DNA of 64,000 nt from Geobacter sp. (lineage in GTDB: Bacteria > Desulfobacterota > Desulfuromonadia > Geobacterales > Geobacteraceae): the NCBI GenBank assembly GCA_003490025.1, contig DNJC01000060.1, forward strand, positions 93,188 through 157,187, written 5' to 3'. The position numbers and the translations under genes were made by a program. Of this stretch, positions 7,831-16,186 are shown in pieces. Each line of letters begins with the position of its first letter. Position 1 is the stretch's first letter. The notes beneath the pieces were generated by a model. It saw nothing but the letters and a program-made list of their open reading frames with translations, ran no database searches and was not told where the DNA came from.

Positions 7831-10800
7831 CTAGAAGGTTTCGAAGCCGCTGTCATCGTTGTCAAGCTCCAGCGACAACCCGCCGCTCACCGCTGCAACC
7901 CTTTTCCTTTCCATCGGCAGGCTTCCCGCCTGGGTAAGCATCTTTTTCCCCGCCGGTTTCATCCTCGCCTGCGTCTGTGCCATCGGCTGTTGCCGCTTGG
8001 CGCTGTGCTCGCCGCCCGCCACCTTGAAGAAGGTGATGGTGTCCTGCAGCTGTTCCGCCTGGCCCGAGAGTTCCTCCGCGGTGGAGGACGTCTCTTCGGA
8101 GGCCGACGCGTTCTGCTGGATGACCTGGTCCAACTGCTGGATGGCCTTGTTGATCTGTTCCGCCCCGATGTCCTGCTCCCGGCAGGCGGCGCTGATCTCC
8201 ATTACCAGTTCCGCCGTCTTCTGGATGTCCGGAACCATATGGTTCAGCATCTGGCCGGCCCTCTCCGCGATCTCCACGCTGCTGGAGGAGAGGTCGGAGA
8301 TTTCGGCCGCCGCTTTCTGGCTCCTTTCCGCGAGCTTCCTGACCTCCGACGCCACGACCGCGAACCCCTTGCCGTGTTCGCCGGCCCGCGCAGCTTCGAT
8401 TGCTGCGTTCAGAGCCAGCAGGTTCGTCTGCCGGGCGATCTCCTCGATGATCGAGATTTTGCCTGCGATTTCCTTCATGGCGGCGACCGTGTGGGAAACG
8501 GCCTCGCCGCCTTCTTTCGCATCCTTTGCCGATTTCGAGGCGATTTTTTCGGTCTGGATGGCATTGTCCGCGTTTTGCCTTATGTTGGAGGACATCTCTT
8601 CCATGGAGGAGGAGACCTCTTCCGCAGAAGCAGCTTGCTCGCTCGCTCCCTGTGACATTACTTCCGAGCTTGCGGAAAGTTCAAGGCTTCCTGCCGCGAC
8701 GTTGTCGGCGGCCGCCTTGACGTCCGTGACCACTTCGCTCAGCTTGTTCACCATGGCTCGTAGCGCTATCATCAGTTCGTCCTCGGGCGAGCGCTCCACG
8801 ATCTGGATGGTGAGGTCCCCGGCTGCGATCTGCTTGGCAGCCTCGGAGATTTTCCGGGTGGCGGCGACGGAGCTGTTGACTGCCGCGGCGATGGTGTCGA
8901 AGGTCTCCTTGACCCCCGTGGTATCGCCATCGGCCGGTTCGGTGGCCAGCTTCACGCTGACATCCCCCTGCGCCAGTTTCCCGAGCCCTTCCACCAGCTT
9001 CTTCGTCTCGTGGTCCTGATAATCCGCAATCTTCTTCGCCTGCCGTGCCGCCGTCTTCACCGAGGTCAGGTCCGTCACCACCTCGAGCACGCCTATCACC
9101 TTGCCGTTGCCGTCCTTGATGGGGACGGCGGTATAGGAGATGTCGAGATCGAGGCCTGCTGAGGGGTGGGCGTCGGTTTCCCTGGTCGCTTCGTGCCCGT
9201 TTGCGATGGCCTGGGCGCAGGCGCAGTTGGAACTCTTGCAGTCAGATGTCTTGAAGTGGTCGTAGCACTTGGTGCCGGCCACCTGCGCCGGCGTCTTGCC
9301 GCCGACCCTCGCCCCGAGCTGGTTCATGTACAGGACGGTAAAGTCGCTGTCTATGATCATCGCCGGGCTTGGCATGCTGTCCAGGAAGCCGACCATGGTG
9401 GCGAACCCTTCGTTGACCCCCTGCATGATCTCCCGATAAGCCCCCTGGTGCTTCTCGGCGTCGGCGCGGGTGTTGATGCGTCCTTCCTTGGTCGCCTGCG
9501 AAAGCATGCCGGCGTCGGCATTGAGCGTCTTGATCACGTTGACGCAGCTGTTCACGGCACCGGCCAGGGAATCGAAAATTTCCTTGGCCTCATTGGTATC
9601 GCTGTCGGCGGCTTCGGTGGTGAGGGAGAAGTTGACGTCCCCCTTGGCGAGTTTGTCGAGGCCGTGCACCAGTTTCTTCGTTTCAGCCGCCTGGTAATCG
9701 CTGATCTTCTTCGCCAGGCGCGATGCGCTCTTCACCGCCGTCTGGTCGGAGACCACCTCGAATGCGCCTATGACGTGCCCCGCCTCGTTGTAGAGCGGCA
9801 TCCCGGTGTAGGCTATCTCGAGATCGACTCCTGCGGGATGCGCGTCCGTTTCGCTATTTGCCACTACACCCCCCTGCATCGCCCTGCCGCAGGCGCAGTT
9901 GCCGGTTTTGCAGTCGGAGGTCTTGAAGTGGTCGTAGCATTTCCTGCCGGCCACCTCTGTCTGGGTCCTGCCGCCCACCTTGGCTCCGATCTCGTTCATG
10001 TACATCACGTTGAAGTCTTTGTCGATGATCATGGCGGGAGCCGGCATGGTGTCGAGGAGGCCGACGAGTCTGGCGATGGTCGAGTTCACCCCCTCTATGA
10101 TTTTCCGGTACTCGCCCTGGTGCTTAGACGCATCGGCCCGCAAGAAGAGCTTCCCTTCCACCGCCGCCTTGGCCAGCATGTCGGCGTCGGCGGCCATCGC
10201 CTTCACCGCCTCCACCGTGATCTTCAGGTTCTTGGAGAGGATGTCCTTATCGGATTTCGCCCTGCAATCGACTGTGAGGTCCCCGGCCGCAACCTTTTCC
10301 GCCATCTTTGCCGCTTCCGCTATGTTGTCGACCATCTTCCGGAAAGATTCCGCAAGCTTGCCTGTCTCGTCCCGGGAATCGATCTCGATCTCGACATCGA
10401 TGTCCCCCAACGCGAGGTCGTCGGCAACCTTTATCAATCTGCCGATGTTCTTCCCGATACGCCCCGCGACTAGGTACCCCATCATCAGCACGGCAAACGC
10501 GAGCGCCGCCGTGATCCCCATCATCTTCCACCGCATCGCCGCCATCACCTGGTGCAGGTCGTCCATGTGGAGTCCGCTCCCTACCACCCAGCCCCAAGGC
10601 TTGTAGAGCTTCACGTAGGAGAGCTTTGACACCGGGACCGTCGAGCCCGGTTTGGGCCACAGGTATTCCACGATCCCGCTCCCCTTCGCCTTGGCAACTT
10701 CGGCCATTTCGATGAAAAGGGCCTTGCCGTTGGGATCCTTGGTGCCGCTTTGATCCTTTCCTTCCAACTCCGGCTTGATCGGGTGCATGATCACCCTGGC

Positions 10801-11109
10801 GTTCAGGTCGTTGATCCAGAAGTACTGGTTGTCCGCGTAGCGCATCATCCGGATGCGCGTCATCGCCCTGCTCTGCGCCTCTTGCAGGGAGAATTCTCCC
10901 TTTTGCGCGCGCTGATCGTATTCGGCCAGCAGCTCGACGGGGAGGTCGACCACCGATCTCAGCGTGTCTTCTCTTTCGGCCAGGACCCTCTGCTCCAGGT
11001 TGGGCAACAGATAAAGGAAGTTCACCGCCGTGACAATAAGGATAGTAACCAGAGAAATGCTCATTACCTTCGTAGCGATCTTCCAATCCTTGAACTTGCT
11101 GATCTGCAT
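7831..11109 (-). CDS. Large chemoreceptor: Cache, HAMP, two Cys-rich PAS modules, MCP signalling domain
   Basis: A 1092-residue receptor. TM1 (about 14-35) and a second helix (about 195-215) enclose a single-Cache periplasmic domain (YFWINDLNARVIMHPIKPEL; WVVGSGLHMDD). HAMP follows, then two near-identical modules of about 225 residues. Each module contains a PAS domain with the motif KCYDHFKTSDC-x4-CAC, followed by a HAMP-like linker. The signalling tip (QTNLLALNAAIEAARAGEHG) is canonical. The cysteines suggest a metal or redox sensor, which is inference. The ATG at 11109 has GGGAGAAG upstream; the longer frame would begin inside the promoter. Confidence 0.92.
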   Translation of the reverse strand: MQISKFKDWKIATKVMSISLVTILIVTAVNFLYLLPNLEQRVLAEREDTLRSVVDLPVELLAEYDQRAQKGEFSLQEAQSRAMTRIRMMRYADNQYFWINDLNARVIMHPIKPELEGKDQSGTKDPNGKALFIEMAEVAKAKGSGIVEYLWPKPGSTVPVSKLSYVKLYKPWGWVVGSGLHMDDLHQVMAAMRWKMMGITAALAFAVLMMGYLVAGRIGKNIGRLIKVADDLALGDIDVEIEIDSRDETGKLAESFRKMVDNIAEAAKMAEKVAAGDLTVDCRAKSDKDILSKNLKITVEAVKAMAADADMLAKAAVEGKLFLRADASKHQGEYRKIIEGVNSTIARLVGLLDTMPAPAMIIDKDFNVMYMNEIGAKVGGRTQTEVAGRKCYDHFKTSDCKTGNCACGRAMQGGVVANSETDAHPAGVDLEIAYTGMPLYNEAGHVIGAFEVVSDQTAVKSASRLAKKISDYQAAETKKLVHGLDKLAKGDVNFSLTTEAADSDTNEAKEIFDSLAGAVNSCVNVIKTLNADAGMLSQATKEGRINTRADAEKHQGAYREIMQGVNEGFATMVGFLDSMPSPAMIIDSDFTVLYMNQLGARVGGKTPAQVAGTKCYDHFKTSDCKSSNCACAQAIANGHEATRETDAHPSAGLDLDISYTAVPIKDGNGKVIGVLEVVTDLTSVKTAARQAKKIADYQDHETKKLVEGLGKLAQGDVSVKLATEPADGDTTGVKETFDTIAAAVNSSVAATRKISEAAKQIAAGDLTIQIVERSPEDELMIALRAMVNKLSEVVTDVKAAADNVAAGSLELSASSEVMSQGASEQAASAEEVSSSMEEMSSNIRQNADNAIQTEKIASKSAKDAKEGGEAVSHTVAAMKEIAGKISIIEEIARQTNLLALNAAIEAARAGEHGKGFAVVASEVRKLAERSQKAAAEISDLSSSSVEIAERAGQMLNHMVPDIQKTAELVMEISAACREQDIGAEQINKAIQQLDQVIQQNASASEETSSTAEELSGQAEQLQDTITFFKVAGGEHSAKRQQPMAQTQARMKPAGKKMLTQAGSLPMERKRVAAVSGGLSLELDNDDSGFETF

Positions 11110-11180
11110 CTGTCTTCTCCCTCTAGCGATGGAAAGTAATTGCGCGGGAAGTGCCTTTTGTACCCTCCCTCTGTGGTTAA

Positions 11181-11208
11181 TCATCGGCATATAACCGGGG
11201 ATTCTTTA
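11181..11208 (-). promoter_or_regulatory. Candidate sigma-28 promoter for the large chemoreceptor
   Basis: On the minus strand TAAAGAAT and GCCGATGA are separated so that TAAA-N16-GCCGATGA is seen, one base longer than consensus. Confidence 0.45.
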
Positions 11209-11461
11209 TGGGTAATTGGATATTAACCTTTACGAAAAAGAGGGAAAATGTAGGCAGGATTATTGCCGCTGCAGGCAGTGACATGTCTTTACGGGACCGA
11301 GAGAGAGCTGCAGCCGGTTCGGTTGACAGTGCAACTGGGAATAGTTCTTGCGGGGGTGCGTCGTGAGAGAGTAAAAGGTGCGGGGTTGCCAGTGAGCGGG
11401 AGGGGAGGGGGGAAGTTGCTGGAACCCGCGGCGGCAGGCGTGCCGCCGCGGACCGATGTGA
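11209..11461. other. Intergenic region, no gene seen
   Basis: Apart from the hairpin at 11426-11451 near the thioesterase end, I see no coding or RNA signal between the chemoreceptor promoter and the thioesterase. Confidence 0.4.
11426..11451 (-). terminator. Strong hairpin after the thioesterase gene
   Basis: A perfect 11-bp stem (CCGCGGCGGCA / TGCCGCCGCGG) with a 4-base loop lies 10 bases past the stop codon. No T run follows on the minus strand, so intrinsic termination is uncertain. Confidence 0.4.
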
Positions 11462-11947
11462 CTATTTGCCGGGGATGGTGATGCAGAGGCACTGCGCCTC
11501 GGCGAAGGTGGTCTCGCCGCGGAAGATGCGGCCATGCACCATCACCTTGCGCCCCTCCGCGGAGACCACACGGCTTTCCACCGTTACCACCTGTTGCAGC
11601 GGCAGCATGTTGCGAAAGCTCACGTTGAGGTTCCCTACCACGATAGGGTAGCCGGCAGCCCAGGCCGCGAGGCCGAGGGACTCGTCCATGATCGCCGCGA
11701 TCGCTCCGCCGTGCGCGTGTCCCGGGGGACCTTCCGCCTCGGGACCGAGCCAGTAGCGCGCGTGGAGATGTCTGTCGGCGTCGCGATAGTAGCGCGCCCG
11801 GAAACGGTCCCCGTGGGTGTCGCCGGAGACAAAGCGCAGCGAATCGCCCACAAGCGACGGCGCATCGAAAGGGATCCAGCCGGGATCGCCGCTGAGATCG
11901 ATCTCTGTGGGTTCGTTGTCATGGACTTTCAAGGCTGATTCTGACAC
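11462..11947 (-). CDS. Hotdog-fold thioesterase (PaaI/4HBT family)
   Basis: A 161-residue hotdog protein. The family signature HAHGGAIAAIMDESLGLAAW (about residues 78-97) is the acyl-CoA-binding helix with the catalytic acidic residue. GNLNVSFRNMLPL is the core strand that follows. It probably hydrolyses an acyl-CoA; the substrate is unknown. The GTG at 11947 follows AAGGAGG at ideal spacing, so the longer frame to 12070 is rejected. It is divergent from the histidine kinase and may relieve CoA sequestration in this acyl-CoA-rich neighbourhood. Confidence 0.85.
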   Translation of the reverse strand: MSESALKVHDNEPTEIDLSGDPGWIPFDAPSLVGDSLRFVSGDTHGDRFRARYYRDADRHLHARYWLGPEAEGPPGHAHGGAIAAIMDESLGLAAWAAGYPIVVGNLNVSFRNMLPLQQVVTVESRVVSAEGRKVMVHGRIFRGETTFAEAQCLCITIPGK

Positions 11948-12109
11948 TATGTTCCTCCTTGGAGTGTGGCGTATGCGGTGAGGCAGGCGGTACCTTAACA
12001 AAGTTTGCCGCGGAAATAAAGGGGATGCCATCGCCCGCCGCAGGGATGCCGGAAACGGGTCGGCGGCCAATTGGTCTGACCTGATAACGAGCAGTTATGC
12101 CTATTTGAT

Positions 12110-12150
12110 AACTGAATTCAGTTGACAGTTTCCCCCGTAAAGCGTAAACA
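12110..12150 (+). promoter_or_regulatory. 14-bp palindrome and candidate promoter before the histidine kinase
   Basis: AACTGAATTCAGTT (12110-12123) is a perfect palindrome. It abuts TTGACA (12122-12127), which has a 17-base spacer to TAAACA. The palindrome overlaps the -35 box, a position typical of repressor sites. Confidence 0.4.
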
Positions 12151-12171
12151 ATGGCAGCGGGAAGTCCAACA

Positions 12172-13836
12172 ATGCCGGAGCTGCCGTATATGCAAGAGAA
12201 ACCTGCAACACTGCACGGGGGGCAAGACGAAATGCCGGAGATCGACTCCCCGCAGGCAGAGCGGTTGCTGCATGAACTGCAGGCCCGCCTTGCCGAGGCG
12301 GAGGCGGAAAACGTCGAACTGCGCCGGCTCTGCGCCGAAAAGGGTGCCCTGATCGAGGCCCTGAGCAAAAACGAGTCGAGCTTTCGCGCCCAGTACAACG
12401 ACACCCCCGTCATGCTGCATTCCATCGACAGGGACGGGGTCGTGCTGGGGGTCAGCAACTACTGGCTAGAGGTTCTCGGCTACCGGCGCGACGAGGTGAT
12501 AGGTCGCAGGTCCACCGACTTCCTCACCGCTGCATCGCGCAGTTATGCCGAGCAGGTGGTACTCCCGGAATTTTTCCGCACCGGGTTCTGCAGGAACATC
12601 AACTACCAGCTGGTGAAAAAGAGCGGCGAGGTCCTGGACGTGCTCCTCTCCGCTTCGGCTGAGCGCGACGCCCAGGGGGAAATCATCCGCTCCTTCGCCG
12701 TCATGACCGACGTCACCGAGTGGAAAGCCGCCGAAACGGCCCTCAAGGCAAGCGAGGAACGCTTCCGGATGATCGTCGAGACCTCCCAGGAGGGGATCCT
12801 CGGCGCGGACGCAGCCGGCACGCTCACCTACGTGAACCGCCAGTTCGCCGAGATGCTCGGCCTCGAGGTCGGCGACGTCCTCGGCCGTCCCTTCATCGAC
12901 CTGGTCGACACCTGCCTGCATGACGACATAGTCGCCAAGCTGAAAAGCAGGGAGCAGGGGGTGTCCGAATACTACGAGACCATCCTGGTGCGCAAAGACG
13001 GCTCGAAGGTGTGGGCCAGCGTCTCCGCCATTCCGGTAAAGGGGGGAGACGGGGAATACACCGGCTCCTTCGCCATGGTTTCCGACATCACCAGGAGGAA
13101 GCAGGCGGCCGAGGAGATCGAGGTGCTGCACACACACCTCTCGGCACGCGCCTGCGAGCTGGAGATGGCCAACGAGGATCTCGAGGCGTTCAGCTACACC
13201 GTCTCGCACGACCTCCGCAGGCCGCTTACCGCCATCAACGGGTACAGCCAGGTGATCATCGAGCTGTTCGGCAAGGAGTTGAACCCGCAGTGCAAGGAGT
13301 ACGTGCAGGAGATCCTGAAGGGAAGCATCAGGATGAACCACCTGATCGACACGCTGCTCAACTTCTCCCGCAGAAACAGCGGCAACTTTACGCGCGAAGA
13401 GCTGGACTTGAGCGAGATGGTGCAAGAGATCATGGCGGAGTTGAGCTTCACCGAACCGCAGCGCAAGGTGACGTGCATCGTGCAGCCGGGGGTAAGGTGC
13501 GAGGCTAACTCCCACCTTCTGCACGTGGTGCTCGACAACCTCCTCGGCAACGCCTGGAAGTACTCGGCCAAGAAGGCCGACGGCGTCATCGAGTTCGGCG
13601 TCACCGAGCAGCGGGGAGAGAGAGTCTATTTCATCCGCGACAACGGCGCCGGGTTCGACATGGGCCAGGCGGACCGCCTTTTCACGCCGTTCCAGCGTCT
13701 GCACACCGCGCAGGATTTCCTGGGGACAGGGATCGGCCTGGCCAGCGTGCAGCGCATCATCGAGCGCCACGGCGGCGAGATCTGGGCGGAGGGTGAACCC
13801 GGCAAGGGTGCGACCTTCTACTTCACCCTCGGCTAA
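12172..13836 (+). CDS. Cytoplasmic PAS-PAS sensor histidine kinase
   Basis: A 554-residue kinase without transmembrane helices. A short coiled coil is followed by PAS1 (about 60-165), PAS2 (about 185-290), a HisKA box with the phospho-accepting histidine in SYTVSHDLRRPL (about 343), and an HATPase domain with DNLLGNAWKYS, DNGAGFD and GTGIGLA. No receiver domain or cognate regulator is adjacent, so it is an orphan kinase. The ATG at 12172 has GGGAAG upstream; an ATG at 12151 lacks a ribosome-binding site and falls on the predicted promoter. Its end overlaps the convergent MerR gene by 4 bases. Confidence 0.9.
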   Translation: MPELPYMQEKPATLHGGQDEMPEIDSPQAERLLHELQARLAEAEAENVELRRLCAEKGALIEALSKNESSFRAQYNDTPVMLHSIDRDGVVLGVSNYWLEVLGYRRDEVIGRRSTDFLTAASRSYAEQVVLPEFFRTGFCRNINYQLVKKSGEVLDVLLSASAERDAQGEIIRSFAVMTDVTEWKAAETALKASEERFRMIVETSQEGILGADAAGTLTYVNRQFAEMLGLEVGDVLGRPFIDLVDTCLHDDIVAKLKSREQGVSEYYETILVRKDGSKVWASVSAIPVKGGDGEYTGSFAMVSDITRRKQAAEEIEVLHTHLSARACELEMANEDLEAFSYTVSHDLRRPLTAINGYSQVIIELFGKELNPQCKEYVQEILKGSIRMNHLIDTLLNFSRRNSGNFTREELDLSEMVQEIMAELSFTEPQRKVTCIVQPGVRCEANSHLLHVVLDNLLGNAWKYSAKKADGVIEFGVTEQRGERVYFIRDNGAGFDMGQADRLFTPFQRLHTAQDFLGTGIGLASVQRIIERHGGEIWAEGEPGKGATFYFTLG

Positions 13837-14234
13837 CCCCCCGGCGCCACCCTTTTCATCATCTTCTGCCGGTACCCCACGATTTCCTTCCTGAGCGACG
13901 CCAGCCCGGTGACCTTCTGGTCGACCGTCTCTATATGCTGGTCCAGGATCTCGATCAGCCGGGGGATCATCCGCTCCGTCTGCTTCGCGTTGCCGTAGGC
14001 AACGTAGAGATCCTGCATCTCCTTTATGCTCAGTCCCAGTTCCTTCAGCTTCAGGATGAACTTGATCCTCCTGAAGTAGTAGGGCGTGTACCCCCTGACG
14101 GCGCCATCCAACCTCTGCACCGATTCGATTATCCCAACTTCTTCCCAGTACCGTAGCGTCCTCGTGGTCAGGCCGTACTCCTTGGCCAGGTCCCCGATCG
14201 ATACCGCCGTCTCGCCTTCTCTCAGCTCATTCAT
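13833..14234 (-). CDS. MerR-family regulator, LiuR-like
   Basis: A 133-residue regulator. The MerR helix-turn-helix (SIGDLAKEYGLTTRTLRYWE, then YTPYYFRRIKFILKLKELGL) is followed by a long dimerisation coiled coil (about 80-125). It lacks C-terminal metal-ligand cysteines. LiuR-type MerR proteins control branched-chain amino-acid and acyl-CoA catabolism, which fits the surroundings. The ATG at 14234 follows AAAGGTG. A 16-bp site in its own leader (14239-14254) recurs before the CoA-transferase, thiolase and third etfB genes, suggesting autoregulation plus a shared regulon; DNA binding is inferred. Confidence 0.85.
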   Translation of the reverse strand: MNELREGETAVSIGDLAKEYGLTTRTLRYWEEVGIIESVQRLDGAVRGYTPYYFRRIKFILKLKELGLSIKEMQDLYVAYGNAKQTERMIPRLIEILDQHIETVDQKVTGLASLRKEIVGYRQKMMKRVAPGG

Positions 14235-14238
14235 CCGT

Positions 14239-14254
14239 TTCACCTTTACGTAAA
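14239..14254. promoter_or_regulatory. Candidate MerR operator in its own leader
   Basis: TTCACCTTTACGTAAA fits TTnACnTnnnCGTnAA, overlaps the ribosome-binding region of the MerR gene, and contains the palindrome TTTACGTAAA. Confidence 0.55.
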
Positions 14255-14265
14255 CTTCCAGGACA

Positions 14266-14294
14266 TTCTTAGGGCATATGCGGGACTTTGTCAA
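14266..14294 (-). promoter_or_regulatory. Candidate promoter of the MerR gene
   Basis: On the minus strand TTGACA, a 17-base spacer and TAAGAA. The -35 is perfect and the -10 weak, as expected for an activated or tightly controlled promoter. Confidence 0.5.
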
Positions 14295-14382
14295 CCGCTA
14301 TCGGCGAAGCCCCGTCTGACGCGGGCTGGCGGGTGACGGTGGAGAAATTCCGTCATTGTATAAAAATATGTTCTATTATTGC

Positions 14383-14411
14383 TTGACATGCACGTAAACT
14401 GAAGCTATTTT
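14383..14411 (+). promoter_or_regulatory. Promoter with overlapping MerR-type operator before the CoA-transferase
   Basis: TTGACA, a 17-base spacer, then TATTTT. The 16-bp operator TTGACATGCACGTAAA occupies 14383-14398. The 19 bases TTGACATGCACGTAAACTG are identical to those at 45568. Confidence 0.7.
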
Positions 14412-14612
14412 ATCCGTCATGTGGATCGTCCATAAACCGAATACGGCGCATACCGCACCTACTTGCATCGTATATTCCCGCGATTACGGACAGACGCTTC
14501 TCCCGCCGCATCTCCAGCTGACGTTAGTGTTAAGGATGGATTGGCGACCCGAGAGGGGCTGACCGAAAGCTTCTCCCGGCGCATTTGATAATCAAACAAA
14601 ACGGAGGTTGAA
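14412..14612 (+). other. Long untranslated leader of the CoA-transferase operon
   Basis: About 195 bases separate the predicted transcription start from the ATG. The leader contains two imperfect direct repeats around GCTTCTCCC (about 14491 and 14570) and the palindrome TTTGATAATCAAA at 14584-14596. No open frame or known riboswitch was recognised. Confidence 0.4.
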
Positions 14613-16172
14613 ATGAGCGAGCTGCATAAGAGGATCAGGAAGGAGAGCCTGCGCGCGAGGATCATGACCGCGGAAGAGACCATACCGTTTTTCAAGAACG
14701 GCATGGATCTCGGCTGGTCCGGGTTCACCCCGGTGGGGTACCCGAAGGTGGTGCCGGCGGCACTGGCCGATTACGTTGAGCGGAACAACCTGCAGGGGAA
14801 GATGCGCTTCAACCTCTTCATCGGCGCGTCGATCGGTGCGGAAATAGAGGACCGCTGGGCATCGCTTCAGATGACCGACAAGAGGTGGCCCTACCAGACC
14901 GGCAAGGTGGTGCAAAAACAGGTCAACGACGGCACGGTCCGGATGGGGGACAAGCATCTCTCCCTGTACGCGCAGGACCTGGCCTACGGCTTTTACACGA
15001 AGCAAAGGGGAGGGGGCTTCGATCTCGGGCTCATCGAGGCGAGCGGCATCACCGAGGACGGCTCCATCATACTGGGAGGGTCCATCGGCTGCGCCACCGA
15101 GGTGATCCAGCACTGCGACAAGCTGATCATCGAGATCAACACGGCCATCCCGTCCTTCGAAGGGATCCACGACATCGTCATGACGGAGCGCCCCCCCTAC
15201 AAGAAGCCTTACCTGATCAGCCGGGTGGACGACCGGATCGGCTCGCTGTACGTCCCGTGCGACCCGGACAAGATCGTCGCCATCGTCGAGTCCAAACAGC
15301 CGGATCGCGGGCGCGCGCTTTCCCCCCCCGACGAGGTCTCCGAGCAGATCGCCGCCAACATCATGGACTTCTTCCAGTTCGAGGTGAAGGCGGGTCGCCT
15401 CCCGAAGAACCTCCTGCCGCTGCAGTCGGGCGTCGGCAACATAGCGAACGCCGTGGTCGGGGGGATGGTCAAGGGGCCCTTCTCCAACATCAAGGTCTGG
15501 ACCGAGGTGATCCAGGACACCATGCTCGACTTCTTCGATTCCGGGAAGCTCGACTTCGCCTCCTCCACCTCGCTCTCCCTCTCGGAAGGGGGCTTCAAGC
15601 GCCTCTACGACAACTGGGACTTCTACGTGAACAAGGTGGTGCTGCGCCCCATGCAGATCAGCAACAACCCGGAGCCGATCCGCCGTCTCGGCGTCATCGC
15701 CATGAACACGCCGGTGGAGTTCGACATCTACGGCCACGCGAACTCGACGCTGGTCGGCGGGACCAGGATGATAAACGGCATCGGCGGCTCCGGCGACTTC
15801 CTGAGAAACGCCTACCTCTCCATCATGCACACCCCCTCCACCCGTCCTTCGAAGACGGATCCGACAGGCATCACCTGCGTGGTCCCGATGGCTCCGCACG
15901 TCGACCACACGGAGCACGACCTCGATATCCTGGTCACGGAGCAGGGGCTTGCCGACCTGCGCGGGCTCTGCCCGAGGGACCGGGCGAAGGAGATCATCGC
16001 CAAGTGCGTGCACCCCGACTACCGCCCCATCATGCAGGAGTACTTCGAGCGGGCCAGGCGCGAGTGTTTCGAGCTGAAGGTCGGCCACGAGCCGCACATG
16101 CTCTTCAAGGTCTTCAAGATGCAGCAGAGCCTTGCGGAGAAGGGGACCATGAAGATCGCCAACTGGGACTAG
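14613..16172 (+). CDS. Acetyl-CoA hydrolase/succinyl-CoA:acetate CoA-transferase
   Basis: A 519-residue class I CoA-transferase of the AarC/Ato type. The catalytic glutamate lies in WTEVIQD (Glu about 298). A glycine-rich oxyanion/CoA segment, GHANSTLVGGTRMINGIGGS, is near residue 380. In Geobacter such enzymes activate acetate with succinyl-CoA, joining acetate uptake to the TCA cycle. GGAGG precedes the ATG. An IclR regulator and the DUF485/ActP acetate permease follow in the same direction, supporting an acetate-use operon. Specificity for acetate is inferred. Confidence 0.9.
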   Translation: MSELHKRIRKESLRARIMTAEETIPFFKNGMDLGWSGFTPVGYPKVVPAALADYVERNNLQGKMRFNLFIGASIGAEIEDRWASLQMTDKRWPYQTGKVVQKQVNDGTVRMGDKHLSLYAQDLAYGFYTKQRGGGFDLGLIEASGITEDGSIILGGSIGCATEVIQHCDKLIIEINTAIPSFEGIHDIVMTERPPYKKPYLISRVDDRIGSLYVPCDPDKIVAIVESKQPDRGRALSPPDEVSEQIAANIMDFFQFEVKAGRLPKNLLPLQSGVGNIANAVVGGMVKGPFSNIKVWTEVIQDTMLDFFDSGKLDFASSTSLSLSEGGFKRLYDNWDFYVNKVVLRPMQISNNPEPIRRLGVIAMNTPVEFDIYGHANSTLVGGTRMINGIGGSGDFLRNAYLSIMHTPSTRPSKTDPTGITCVVPMAPHVDHTEHDLDILVTEQGLADLRGLCPRDRAKEIIAKCVHPDYRPIMQEYFERARRECFELKVGHEPHMLFKVFKMQQSLAEKGTMKIANWD

Positions 16173-16186
16173 CGGAGAGTGCGGTC

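Noticed and set aside
14592..16097. 501-codon open frame opposite the CoA-transferase
   Set aside because: A high-GC shadow frame with Arg/Gly/Asp-rich, family-less sequence; the plus-strand gene has clear motifs and a ribosome-binding site.
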